Shown here: in pieces, positions 30,459-38,683 of the stretch
How positions within the stretch are numbered: the stretch's first letter is position 1
Layout: every line of letters starts with the position of its first letter
Assembly: GCF_001645385.1 (NCBI RefSeq)
Contig: NZ_LVHI01000016.1
Coordinates: 1-64,000, forward strand
Direction of reading: 5' to 3'
DNA from: Rhodococcoides kyotonense
GTDB taxonomy: Bacteria; Actinomycetota; Actinomycetes; Mycobacteriales; Mycobacteriaceae
Length of the DNA stretch: 64,000 nucleotides
Position numbers and translations under genes: made by a program
Notes under the pieces: generated by a model
Database searches by the model: none
Told to the model about the DNA's origin: nothing
What the model saw: the letters and a program-made list of their open reading frames with translations, nothing else

Positions 30459-31901
30459 TTACAGCGCCTTCAACTCCTCGATGACCGAGTTGACGGACTT
30501 CTTGGCGTCGCCGAACAGCATCGAGGTGCGGTCCGCGGTGAACAGCGGGTTGTCGATGCCGGCGTATCCGGAGCTCATCGAACGCTTGAGCACGATGACC
30601 GACCGGGATTCGTCGACGTTGAGAATCGGCATGCCGTGAATCGGGCTGGACGGGTCGTTACGCGCCGCGGGGTTGGTGACGTCGTTGGCGCCGATGACGA
30701 TGGTGACGTCGGTGCGGTTGAATTCGCCGTTGATGTCGTCCATTTCCTTCATCGCGTCGTACTCGACGTCGGCCTCGGCGAGCAGCACGTTCATGTGCCC
30801 GGGCATACGACCGGCGACCGGGTGGATGGCGTACTTGACCTCGACACCCTTGCTTTCGAGGATCGACGCCATGTCCTTGACCGCGTGCTGAGCCTGCGCG
30901 ACTGCCAACCCGTATCCGGGCACGACGATGACCTGCGAGGCGTACGCCATCTGGATCGCCGCGTCCGCCGCCGAGGTGGACTTGACGGTGCCACCGGCAT
31001 CGCCCGGGCCACCGGCAGCCGCGTCGCTGCCGCCGCCGAACGAGCCGAACACGATCGCCGGAATGGACCGGTTCATCGCCGTCGCCATCAGGTTGGTCAG
31101 GATCGAGCCCGACGCGCCGACGATCATGCCCGCGACGATCATCGCCGTGTTGTTCAAAGCCAGACCCGCAGCTGCTGCAGACAGACCGGTCAACGCGTTG
31201 AGCAGGGAGATGACGACGGGCATGTCAGCGCCGCCGATCGGGAACACCACGAACAGACCCATCAGACCGGCTGCGATCAGCACTGCGACGATCGTCCACC
31301 ACGCCGTCCCCTCACCGGGGGTCGCGTTGATTCCGATGTAGATCGAGATCGCGACTGCGACCAGCAGCAACACGATGTTGGCCAGCTGGAAGGTGCGCGC
31401 GTTCTTCACGAACGCCTTCTCGACGTTCTTGTTCAGCAACTCCTGCAGCTTCGCGAACGCCACCAGCGAGCCCCAGAACGACACCGAACCGATCACCGCG
31501 GCGAACAGCGATCCGACGACGATGTGCACCGTCGGCTCCTCGCCGTGATGGAACGCCGAGAAGCCGTCGGTCTCGATGAACTCCGCCCACGCGATCAACG
31601 CGACCGTGCCGCCGCCGACGCCGTTGAACAGGGCCACCAGCTGCGGCATCGCCGTCATCTTCGTGCGCTTGGCCGGCGGAACACCCAGGATGACACCGAT
31701 CAGCAGGCCACCGGCGATGAGAATCCAGTTGATCGCGGCCGCGTCGCGCACCTCGATCAGGGTCGCGACGACGGCAATGCCCATACCGGTTGCGGCGATC
31801 CAGTTACCGCGGACCGCCGTCTTCGGGCCCGTCAGACCCATCAGACCGTAGATGAACAGCGCGAACGCGATGATGTAGAGAATGTTGACCAGGTTGTTCA
31901 T
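30459..31901 (-). CDS. pntB: NAD(P) transhydrogenase beta subunit
   Basis: A 480-residue subunit of the proton-translocating transhydrogenase, which uses the proton gradient to drive hydride transfer from NADH to NADP+. Residues 1-~290 contain about nine membrane helices with the conserved MPQLVALFNGVGGGTVALIA. The C-terminal domain III binds NADP(H): VIVVPGYGLAVAQAQHAV, MPGHMNVLLAEADVEYD and VIGANDVTNPAARND. It is the last gene of pntAa-pntAb-pntB and overlaps the preceding stop by one base (TGATG). Length and motifs are complete. Confidence 0.96.
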   Translation of the reverse strand: MNNLVNILYIIAFALFIYGLMGLTGPKTAVRGNWIAATGMGIAVVATLIEVRDAAAINWILIAGGLLIGVILGVPPAKRTKMTAMPQLVALFNGVGGGTVALIAWAEFIETDGFSAFHHGEEPTVHIVVGSLFAAVIGSVSFWGSLVAFAKLQELLNKNVEKAFVKNARTFQLANIVLLLVAVAISIYIGINATPGEGTAWWTIVAVLIAAGLMGLFVVFPIGGADMPVVISLLNALTGLSAAAAGLALNNTAMIVAGMIVGASGSILTNLMATAMNRSIPAIVFGSFGGGSDAAAGGPGDAGGTVKSTSAADAAIQMAYASQVIVVPGYGLAVAQAQHAVKDMASILESKGVEVKYAIHPVAGRMPGHMNVLLAEADVEYDAMKEMDDINGEFNRTDVTIVIGANDVTNPAARNDPSSPIHGMPILNVDESRSVIVLKRSMSSGYAGIDNPLFTADRTSMLFGDAKKSVNSVIEELKAL

Positions 31902-32230
31902 CAGGAATCAGCACCCTTCTCACCGACAGCAGCAGGTGCTTTCTTGGACTTGAACATTCCGAGCATGCGGTCGGTGACCAGGAAGCCGCCGACGACGTTG
32001 AGCGTGCCGAAGATCAGCGCGACGAACGCGATGATCCGCACACTCCACGACGCGTCCTCGGGAAGACGGCCGAGCACGATCAACGCACCCAGCACGACGA
32101 TGCCGTGAATGGCGTTGGTGCCCGACATCAGCGGGGTGTGCAGCGTGTTCGGAACCTTCGAGATGACAGCGAAGCCGACGAAGCCGGCCAATACGAGAAT
32201 CGCGATGTTCGCGAGAAGAGCGGTGTACAT
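31901..32230 (-). CDS. pntAb: NAD(P) transhydrogenase alpha subunit, membrane part
   Basis: A 109-residue protein of three or four membrane helices, corresponding to the C-terminal membrane part of E. coli PntA. It is encoded separately here, as is usual in actinobacteria. Conserved features are the first helix (ALLANIAILVLAGFVGFAVI) and KVPNTLHTPLMSGTNAIHGI, seen in all transhydrogenase II domains. The start codon overlaps the pntAa stop, so the three subunits are co-translated. Confidence 0.95.
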   Translation of the reverse strand: MYTALLANIAILVLAGFVGFAVISKVPNTLHTPLMSGTNAIHGIVVLGALIVLGRLPEDASWSVRIIAFVALIFGTLNVVGGFLVTDRMLGMFKSKKAPAAVGEKGADS

Positions 32231-33357
32231 CAGGCGTCGTCCTTCCTTGTGACGCAGGACTGCGCAAGCACCTCGTCGGAGAAGTCGGGCGCGACCGCAC
32301 CGTTCTCGTCCAACAGCAGCTCGAGCAGCGCGGAAACGTTCTTCGAGTACAGCTCGCTGGCGTGCTCGGGCATGCTCGCCGGCAAGTTCAGCGGCGACGC
32401 GATGGTCACGTCGTGCTTGACGACGGTCTGTCCCGGCTCGGTCAACTCGCAGTTGCCGCCGGTCTCCCCGGCCAGGTCGACGACGACGCTGCCGGGCTTC
32501 ATGCCCTCGACCGCCGCGGCCGTCACCAGGCGCGGCGCGGGACGTCCCGGCACCAACGCGGTCGTGATGACGACGTCGAAGCCCTTGATCGCCTCTTCGA
32601 GCGCCTGCTGCTGCTGAGCCCGCTCGTCCTCGGTGAGTTCACGGGCGTACCCGCCCTCACCAGCGGCGTCGATACCCAGATCGAGCCACTGCGCACCCAC
32701 CGAACGCACCTGATCGGCCACCTCGGGACGCACGTCGTAGCCGGTCGGGCGCGCGCCGAGACGCTTCGCCGTCGCCAACGCCTGCAGACCCGCGACACCG
32801 ACACCGAGCACCAACACCGTCGCCGGCTTCACCGTGCCCGCGGCGGTCGTCAGCATCGGGAAGAAGCGCGTGGACTCCGACGCAGCCAGCAACACGGCCT
32901 TGTAGCCGGCGACATTGGCCTGCGACGACAACGCGTCCATCACCTGGGCACGCGAAATACGCGGAATGGCCTCGACGGCGAACGCCTGCACACCCGCAGC
33001 GCCCAACGCGCCGATCTTGTTGTCCGCGTTACGCGGCGCGAGGAAACCGATCAACGTCGAACCCGACGAGAGCTTCGCGATCTCCGCATCGGTGGGAGGC
33101 GCGACCTTGACCACGACATCCGCCGACCACGCATCACCGATCTCCGCGCCCGCCGCGGCATACAACTCGTCCGGAATCAGGGCCTGTACACCAGCGCCCG
33201 ACTCGACGACGACGTGTACACCCTTGTTCACCAGCGAGGACACGACCTTCGGAACCAGCGCCACACGACGCTCGCCGTCACCCGACTCGCGGACGACGCC
33301 GACGCGCGTCGTCACATGGCCGCTCGTCCCGTTCTCTGTGCTGTGCGATGTATCCAA
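32230..33357 (-). CDS. pntAa: NAD(P) transhydrogenase alpha subunit, soluble NAD-binding part
   Basis: A 375-residue domain I protein related to alanine dehydrogenase that binds NAD(H). Key segments are RVGVVRESGDGERRVALVPK, the NAD-binding GVGVAGLQALATAKRLGA, GYDVRPEVADQVRSVGA and TTALVPGRPAPRLVT. I use TTG 33357, which has GGAAG eight bases upstream; GTG 33315 is the alternative and sits just before the conserved domain. The gene is first in the transhydrogenase operon. A CRP-like site lies about 200 bases upstream in the divergent region shared with the HIT gene. Confidence 0.94.
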   Translation of the reverse strand: MDTSHSTENGTSGHVTTRVGVVRESGDGERRVALVPKVVSSLVNKGVHVVVESGAGVQALIPDELYAAAGAEIGDAWSADVVVKVAPPTDAEIAKLSSGSTLIGFLAPRNADNKIGALGAAGVQAFAVEAIPRISRAQVMDALSSQANVAGYKAVLLAASESTRFFPMLTTAAGTVKPATVLVLGVGVAGLQALATAKRLGARPTGYDVRPEVADQVRSVGAQWLDLGIDAAGEGGYARELTEDERAQQQQALEEAIKGFDVVITTALVPGRPAPRLVTAAAVEGMKPGSVVVDLAGETGGNCELTEPGQTVVKHDVTIASPLNLPASMPEHASELYSKNVSALLELLLDENGAVAPDFSDEVLAQSCVTRKDDA

Positions 33358-33559
33358 TTCTCCGACTTCCGTAAAAAAGTGAATGGTGCCTGCGGTTCGG
33401 CGAACGGGGGTAACCGTGCGGCGAACAGGCGGCGCCCAGCGTCAAGGCACGAGGAGACTGATGATAGCCAGAGTAGGCGGCCCTCAGGTAACCCACGCCA
33501 CAGCATTTAGCGGTCTGAATCGAATCCGAAACGGCGTGACGTGCAGCTCGACGGGGTTG

Positions 33560-33575
33560 TGTGATCGACATCATA
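33560..33575. promoter_or_regulatory. CRP/GlxR-like site in the pntAa-HIT divergent region
   Basis: tgtgatcgacatcata matches TGTGA-N6-TCACA at nine of ten defined positions. It sits 30 bases before the HIT start and about 200 bases from pntAa in the 247-base divergent gap, which otherwise shows only an A/T-rich run near the pntAa start. Its position close to the HIT start would suit repression or a near promoter. Confidence 0.4.
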
Positions 33576-33604
33576 AGCCAGGGTGTGCACCTACAGTGTT
33601 GGCC

Positions 33605-34045
33605 GTGGACAACTGCGTGTTCTGCTGCATCGTGTCGGGTGACGCCCCCGCAACGCGAGTTCTGGAGACCGACTCGGTGCTCGCCTTTCTGGACATCCGC
33701 CCGATCGCGCGCGGCCACGTGTTGGTGGTGCCGAAGACACATGCGTCCGACCTCGACGACCTGGAGCCGTCGCTGGGCGCGTCCGTGTTCGCGGCCGGGC
33801 AACAGCTTTCTCGCGCGATGCGCAGATCCGACCTTCGTGCCGACGGCGCGAACCTCGTCGTCAACGACGGCAAGGCCGCGTTTCAGACCGTGTTTCACAC
33901 GCATCTGCACGTCGTCCCACGGTGGACGGGAGACAAACTCCGGTTCGCGACAGGATTCGTGACACGGCGTTCGCGTCGGCCGGAGGAGACCGCGGACGCG
34001 ATTCGGACGGGTCTTCGACGTCTCAGCGAAGAGAACGACGCGTGA
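33605..34045 (+). CDS. HIT family hydrolase
   Basis: A 146-residue histidine-triad nucleotide hydrolase. Two zinc-type cysteines are seen at CVFCCIV, the substrate strand is FLDIRPIARGHVLVVPK, and the catalytic triad is HTHLHVVPR. Such enzymes hydrolyse nucleoside phosphoramidates or dinucleoside polyphosphates. GTG 33605 begins the conserved DNCVFC. An in-frame GTG at 33596 is possible, and the longer frame to 33383 crosses the divergent promoter. Its end overlaps the next gene by GTGA, coupling it to the S51 peptidase. Confidence 0.92.
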   Translation: MDNCVFCCIVSGDAPATRVLETDSVLAFLDIRPIARGHVLVVPKTHASDLDDLEPSLGASVFAAGQQLSRAMRRSDLRADGANLVVNDGKAAFQTVFHTHLHVVPRWTGDKLRFATGFVTRRSRRPEETADAIRTGLRRLSEENDA

Positions 34046-34671
34046 AGTTGTTTCTGGCGTCGTACCGATTCGGCGCGCACCCGGACACGTTCGTCGACAT
34101 GACGGGCACACCAGGACGCATCGCGGTGATCGCGAACGCGTGCGACAGCTGGCCGGACGCGGCCCGCGCGTCGGCGGTGACGAGCGAATTTCGCAGCCTG
34201 CGCGAACTCGGATTCGAGCCCGAGGAGCTGGACCTACGCGGAAGCACGAAAGCCATTGCCGCCATGCTCGATTCGGTCGGTGTCGTATGGGTCCGTGGCG
34301 GCAACACCTTCGTGCTGCGCTCTCGCCTCGCCCTGTCGGGCACCGAGAACGACATTGCACGACGCGTCCGTGACGGCCGGCTCGTCTACGGCGGTTACAG
34401 CGCGGGCGCGTGCGTCGCGTCGACGTCGTTGCGGGGCATCGAGACTGCCGACGATCCCGCCGACGTGCACCCGACTACCGGCGGCGACGTGATCTGGGAC
34501 GGCCTCGGCTTCGTCGAGACGTCCCTGATCCCGCACTACGGATCGATTCTCGACGACACGAATTCCGGTGCGACGATGGTGGAGCGCTACCGCCGCGACG
34601 GAACTCCGTTCGTCACCCTCGACGACGACCAGGTGCTGGTGGTCGACGGCGACCGGCAGGAACGGATCTAG
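34042..34671 (+). CDS. Peptidase E-like protein (S51 family)
   Basis: A 209-residue serine peptidase-like protein of the class I glutamine amidotransferase fold. The nucleophile elbow is VYGGYSAGACVAS, and GGNTFVLRSRLALSG is the typical preceding loop. IPHYGSILDDTNSG supplies the conserved His. S51 members cleave Asp-X dipeptides or, as cyanophycinases, Asp-Arg polymers; the small size fits the dipeptidase branch. It begins at GTG 34042 overlapping the HIT stop, and its stop shares CTAG with the convergent small gene. Confidence 0.85.
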   Translation: MKLFLASYRFGAHPDTFVDMTGTPGRIAVIANACDSWPDAARASAVTSEFRSLRELGFEPEELDLRGSTKAIAAMLDSVGVVWVRGGNTFVLRSRLALSGTENDIARRVRDGRLVYGGYSAGACVASTSLRGIETADDPADVHPTTGGDVIWDGLGFVETSLIPHYGSILDDTNSGATMVERYRRDGTPFVTLDDDQVLVVDGDRQERI

Positions 34672-34979
34672 CCCGACTGCGCGAACGGCGCGAGGCGGTC
34701 GAGCGAGGACCACGCCATGTCGCAGCGCTTCCTGGTCATCTCGTCCGCGTCGAGCAGCAGGATGTCGAGCAGGAGCCGAGGGCGATGCTTCCATCGAGCT
34801 TTCGCGTCGGCGATCGTGGGTCCGTCGAACAACCCCGAATGTTCCAACGCCTCGACCCACTCATGGACGTCACCGCGGTGCAGCGTTTCGAGGGTGTCGT
34901 AATCGATTCCGCCGCCTTGGAATTCGTACGAGAACATCGCGGCCACGTAATCCCACGACGTGCTGTGTGGATTCATCAT
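34668..34979 (-). CDS. Small uncharacterised protein, paralogue of the 27746-28120 product
   Basis: A 103-residue soluble protein of unknown function. It shares an ordered set of positions with the 124-residue product 6.5 kb away: AAMFSYEF, DVHEWVEALEHSGLF, a Trp followed by Pro, and LLLDADEMTRKRCDMA. It lacks that protein's Ala-rich tail and N-terminal extension. The ribosome site GGAGG is seven bases before the ATG pair at 34979/34976 and is among the best in the window, so it is a genuine expressed gene. It is transcribed alone, converging on the S51 peptidase with a shared CTAG. Confidence 0.75.
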   Translation of the reverse strand: MMNPHSTSWDYVAAMFSYEFQGGGIDYDTLETLHRGDVHEWVEALEHSGLFDGPTIADAKARWKHRPRLLLDILLLDADEMTRKRCDMAWSSLDRLAPFAQSG

Positions 34980-35149
34980 GTTGGACCTCCTTCAAGTCCA
35001 CTGGCTGGGACGCTAGACCCCGCAGCCGCACGATTCCGTGTCGCGCACGCATCGATCGGGTAACAGAAGTGACGGGTGTGACTATTGGGACTTGCTCCGC
35101 ACTGTGGGAACCGGGCGAATTCATTCTCGACTCGGTAGGGTCACTGCTC

Positions 35150-35671
35150 GTGGGGAAGCCTGGAATTCGCATCGGCCTGAGCGTCCTGGCGCTGGCCGCA
35201 GCCGGATGCGGACACTCGGCCGACGACCCCTCCCCGACGGCCACGACAACTCGGGCACCCGCGCCCGTCAGCGAGGAACTCTTCGTCGGCGAATGCGGTT
35301 CCGTGACCGACGAGCAGGTCGTCGACATCACCGGGGTGCCCGGCCTCGCCGCGGTGTCCAAGAACGGAATTCGCTGCCGCTTCGAGGCCTCCGACAGCGG
35401 GGCGTACGCGATGTTCACGTGGTATCGGGGCAGTCCCATCGCTCGCGAACGGACCGTGGCGGGACGGATCGGACGCGAGATACGCGCCTTCGACATCGAG
35501 GGACATCCCGGATTCAGCGCGCGAGCCGACGACTACTCGTGCGAGGTCGGCGTGGAGTCCGGCGACGGGTTCATCCACTGGTCCGTGAACTACGTGTACG
35601 CGACGCCGACGCGCGAGATCTGCGACATCGTCGGCGACCTGGCGCGAGCGGTGGTCGCCAATGCGAAGTAG
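35150..35671 (+). CDS. DUF3558-type lipoprotein (first of a pair)
   Basis: A 173-residue exported lipoprotein. The signal peptide RIGLSVLALAAAGC ends in a lipobox with the lipidated Cys about 20 residues in, followed by a Ser/Thr/Pro-rich linker. The mature domain has the DUF3558 pattern: GECGSVTDEQVVDITGVPG, GIRCRFEA, MFTWYRGSPIARERTV and a late CEVGVESG. The function of the family is unknown; it is common in mycolic-acid bacteria. GTG 35150 is chosen because it gives the signal peptide. It overlaps the next gene by 11 bases, so the two lipoproteins are co-expressed paralogues. Confidence 0.83.
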   Translation: MGKPGIRIGLSVLALAAAGCGHSADDPSPTATTTRAPAPVSEELFVGECGSVTDEQVVDITGVPGLAAVSKNGIRCRFEASDSGAYAMFTWYRGSPIARERTVAGRIGREIRAFDIEGHPGFSARADDYSCEVGVESGDGFIHWSVNYVYATPTREICDIVGDLARAVVANAK

Positions 35672-36182
35672 GAGACGTGCACTCGCAGCGGCGGTGTCGG
35701 CCGTCGCACTGCTCGCCGGCTGCAGCACGACCGTCACCGGAACGCCGACGGCGGAGGGGTATGCAGGCGACGCCGATGCCGACTTCGCGAAGCTTCTCCA
35801 GGAATGCACCGCCGTCCCGGACGACAAGATCGCCGAGACCGTACAGGCGGACGGGGTCTACCAGTACTTCTTCGGGGCGGTCTGCATGTGGGACGGATCC
35901 GGGCCCGCGGGAGCAGTCGACGTGACGTTCGCGTGGTTCGAGACCAATTCGCTCGGACGCGAGAGGACTCTGTCGCAGGAGATCGGATACGCCGTCGAAG
36001 ACGTGTCGGTGGCCGGTGCCACCGCGTTCCTGTCCAGGCGACCCGGCGATGCGGCGTCGTGTGGCATCACCGCCGCGTACTCGGGAACGATCACCTGGTG
36101 GGTGCAGTACCGCAGCGGCGCGGGCGACCCGTGCGCGGCCGCCACTCGGCTCGCCGAACTGACGTTGCAGCGAAACCAGTGA
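35661..36182 (+). CDS. DUF3558-type lipoprotein (second of a pair)
   Basis: A 173-residue lipoprotein, the same length as its upstream neighbour. The signal is RRRALAAAVSAVALLAGC with a textbook LAGC lipobox, then STTVTGTPTAEG, a linker typical of mycolata lipoproteins. DUF3558 features are LLQECTAVPDDKI, AVCMWDGSG and VTFAWFETNSLGRERTL, with paired Cys later (SCGITA, DPCAAA). The start overlaps the end of the first lipoprotein. A short CGACG/CGTCG hairpin follows the stop at 36185-36197. Confidence 0.85.
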   Translation: MRSRRRALAAAVSAVALLAGCSTTVTGTPTAEGYAGDADADFAKLLQECTAVPDDKIAETVQADGVYQYFFGAVCMWDGSGPAGAVDVTFAWFETNSLGRERTLSQEIGYAVEDVSVAGATAFLSRRPGDAASCGITAAYSGTITWWVQYRSGAGDPCAAATRLAELTLQRNQ

Positions 36183-36216
36183 CGCGACGCCGCGTCGGCC
36201 CATAGTGTTTCTTCAC

Positions 36217-37593
36217 ATGAGCAACTCTTTCGACGCGGCCCTCATCGAGCTGCAGGACCTGCTGACGGACGGGGCCGTCCTCGTCGACCCGGACGTGACG
36301 GAACGCTACCGCCAGGACTGGGCCAAGGATCCGGATGCGGGAACACCGCTCGCCGTGGTGCGTGCGCGTTCCACCTCGGACGTGCAGAGCGTCATGAAAT
36401 GGGCGAGCGCGCACCGCATTCCCGTCGTACCGCGAGGTGCCGGATCCGGATTGTCCGGTGGCGCAACGGCTGTCGACGGCGGTATCGTGCTGACGACCGA
36501 ACTCATGCGCGACATCAGCGTCGACCCGGTGACACGCGTCGCCGTCGTGCAGCCCGGTCTGCTGAACGCGGAGGTCAAGAAGGCCGCTGCCGAACACGGG
36601 CTCTGGTATCCGCCCGATCCGTCGTCGTTCGAGATGTGTTCGATCGGCGGCAACGCGGCCACCAACGCGGGCGGCCTGTGCTGCGTCAAGTACGGCGTGA
36701 CGACCGATTACGTGCTCGGGCTCGAAGTGGTGCTGGCCGACGGGACCGCGGTCGGACTCGGCGGCCCGCGACTGAAAGACGTTGCGGGACTGTCACTCAC
36801 GAAACTGTTCATCGGCAGCGAGGGCACGCTCGGCATCATCACCGAGGTCACGGTGCGGCTCATTCCGGCGCAGCCACCGGCGAGCACCGTCGTCGCCTCG
36901 TTCTCGTCGGTGCGGGATGCGACGACGGCCATCCTCGCGATCACTCGATCACTGCGTCCGGCGATGCTCGAGTTCATGGACCGCGCGTCGATCGGCGCCG
37001 TCGAGGACGCGATGAACATGGGCCTCGACCGTGACGCGCAGGCGATGTTGATCGCACGGTCGGACTCCCCCGGCGCCGACCGTGCGCGGGAAATCGAGAT
37101 CATGGCCGACGCGTGCACTGCGGCTGGCGCAGCGGACGTCTTCACCACCGACGACCCCGAGGAAGGCGAAGCATTCGCTGCTGCACGACGTTTCGCTATC
37201 CCGGCCGTCGAACGACTCGGCAGCCTACTGCTCGAGGACGTCGGCGTTCCGTTACCCGCGCTGCCGGATCTCGTCGAGGGGATCGAACGAATCTCCGAGA
37301 AGTACGACGTTCTGGTCGCCGTCATCGCGCACGCGGGTGACGGAAACACGCACCCGCTCATCGTGTTCGACCCGTCCGATTCCGACATGGAGCGTCGAGC
37401 GAACGTCGCGTTCGGCGCCATCATGGATCTGGCCATTTCGCTGGGCGGCACGATCACCGGCGAACACGGCGTCGGTCGGCTGAAGAAAGCGTGGCTTCCC
37501 GATCAGGTGGGTGACGACGTCATGCAGCTGACGCAGCGCATCAAGACAGCCCTCGATCCGGACGGCATCCTGAATCCTGGGGCGGTCTTATAG
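36217..37593 (+). CDS. FAD-linked oxidase, GlcD / D-lactate dehydrogenase type
   Basis: A 458-residue flavoprotein that oxidises a 2-hydroxyacid such as glycolate or D-lactate. The PCMH-type FAD domain (~40-220) has VVPRGAGSGLSGGATAVDGG and MCSIGGNAATNAGGLCCVKYG. The C-terminal domain has LLLEDVGVP, AHAGDGNTHPLIVFD and TITGEHGVGRLKK, the substrate and FAD-contacting motifs. No GlcE/GlcF partners are adjacent, so a single-subunit enzyme is more likely than glycolate oxidase. ATG 36217 was chosen over GTG 36205. The stop is immediately followed by a stem-loop repeat. Confidence 0.9.
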   Translation: MSNSFDAALIELQDLLTDGAVLVDPDVTERYRQDWAKDPDAGTPLAVVRARSTSDVQSVMKWASAHRIPVVPRGAGSGLSGGATAVDGGIVLTTELMRDISVDPVTRVAVVQPGLLNAEVKKAAAEHGLWYPPDPSSFEMCSIGGNAATNAGGLCCVKYGVTTDYVLGLEVVLADGTAVGLGGPRLKDVAGLSLTKLFIGSEGTLGIITEVTVRLIPAQPPASTVVASFSSVRDATTAILAITRSLRPAMLEFMDRASIGAVEDAMNMGLDRDAQAMLIARSDSPGADRAREIEIMADACTAAGAADVFTTDDPEEGEAFAAARRFAIPAVERLGSLLLEDVGVPLPALPDLVEGIERISEKYDVLVAVIAHAGDGNTHPLIVFDPSDSDMERRANVAFGAIMDLAISLGGTITGEHGVGRLKKAWLPDQVGDDVMQLTQRIKTALDPDGILNPGAVL

Positions 37594-37682
37594 GCGACTT
37601 CGTCGCACGTGCGCGCGAATGTATAGAGCCCTCTGGTCGCTCCGCGGGCTCTGCTCCTGCCCGCTATACATTCGCACGCACG
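37594..37682 (+). repeat. Dispersed stem-loop repeat, copy 4; bidirectional terminator
   Basis: The small hairpin GCGAC-TTC-GTCGC (37594-37606) starts at the base after the FAD oxidase stop. It is followed by acgtgcgcgcgaatgtatag (37607-37626), a ~37-base internal part with its own agccc/gggct pairing, and the complementary arm ctatacattcgcacgcacg (37664-37682). The right arm overlaps the 3' end of the convergent LLM gene and supplies its stop codon. Confidence 0.7.
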
Positions 37683-38680
37683 AGGGGTATTACTGCCTCC
37701 CCGTAGGCCTCCAGCGTCGCGGCCTTGGCGTCGTGCTGCAGATAAACGGCGAACTGTTCGACGCCGAGCGTGCTCAGCTCCTTCAGCCTCGCGAGATGAT
37801 CGGCCGGACTGCCGAGCACACAGAACCGGTCGATCACCGAATCGGGCACGAACTCCGCATGCGTGTTCCCTGCCCTGCCGTGCTCGCTGTAGTCGTAGCC
37901 GGTGCGCGCGTCGATGTAGTCGGTGAGTGCGTCGGGCACACCGCCGTGGTGTCCGTACCGCGCGACGATGTCGGCGACATGATTGCCGACCATGCCGCCG
38001 AACCACCGAACCTGGTCGCGGGCATGGGTCAGGGCGTCGGCGCTGCCGTCGGTCACGTACGCGGGTGCGGCGACGCAGAACGAGATCGCCGACGGGTCCC
38101 GCCCGGCCGACTCGGCGGCGGCACGTACGCGACCGATCATCCACGACGCGATGTCCGGGTCCGCGAGCTGCAGTATGTAGCCGTCGGCGATCTCCCCGGT
38201 CAGGGCGAGCGCTTTCGGGCCGTACGCGGCCACCCAGATATCGAGCGTCGAACCCTGCGCCCACGGGAACTGGACCGTCGTGTCCCCCAGGGAGACGGAT
38301 CGTCCGTTGGCCAGCTCTCGAATCACATGGACCGCCTCGCGCAAGGTCGCGAGCGTCGTCGGCTTCTCCCCGAGGGTTCGGACGGCCGAGTCACCGCGGC
38401 CGATTCCGCAGATCGTCCGGTTGCCGAACATCTCGTTGAGCGTCGCGAACGTCGACGCTGTGACGGTCCAGTCGCGGGTGGCGGGGTTGGTGACCATGGG
38501 ACCGACCATCACGTGACGAGTTTCGGCGAGGATCCGACTGTGGATGACGTACGGCTCCTGCCACAGCAGATGCGAGTCGAACGTCCACACATGCGAGAAG
38601 CCGTGCGTCTCGGCGCGACGCGCGAGGTCGATGACGCTCGTCGCCGGTGGCGTGCATTGCAGAACAACCCCGATGTCCAT
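37664..38680 (-). CDS. LLM class flavin/F420-dependent oxidoreductase
   Basis: A 338-residue luciferase-like TIM-barrel oxidoreductase. Family features are VWTFDSHLLWQEPYVIHSRI, VMVGPMVTNPATRDWTVTAS, NRTICGIGRGDSAVRTLG and WVAAYGPKALALTGEIADGY. These resemble F420-dependent methylene-H4MPT reductase relatives more than RutA. It is the last gene of a three-gene operon with dihydropyrimidinase (3-base gap) and a carbamoyl-beta-alanine hydrolase, so a role in heterocycle breakdown is plausible but unproved. The last five codons (VRANV) and stop lie inside a dispersed repeat arm. Confidence 0.86.
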   Translation of the reverse strand: MDIGVVLQCTPPATSVIDLARRAETHGFSHVWTFDSHLLWQEPYVIHSRILAETRHVMVGPMVTNPATRDWTVTASTFATLNEMFGNRTICGIGRGDSAVRTLGEKPTTLATLREAVHVIRELANGRSVSLGDTTVQFPWAQGSTLDIWVAAYGPKALALTGEIADGYILQLADPDIASWMIGRVRAAAESAGRDPSAISFCVAAPAYVTDGSADALTHARDQVRWFGGMVGNHVADIVARYGHHGGVPDALTDYIDARTGYDYSEHGRAGNTHAEFVPDSVIDRFCVLGSPADHLARLKELSTLGVEQFAVYLQHDAKAATLEAYGEAVIPLVRANV

Positions 38681-38683
38681 GTC

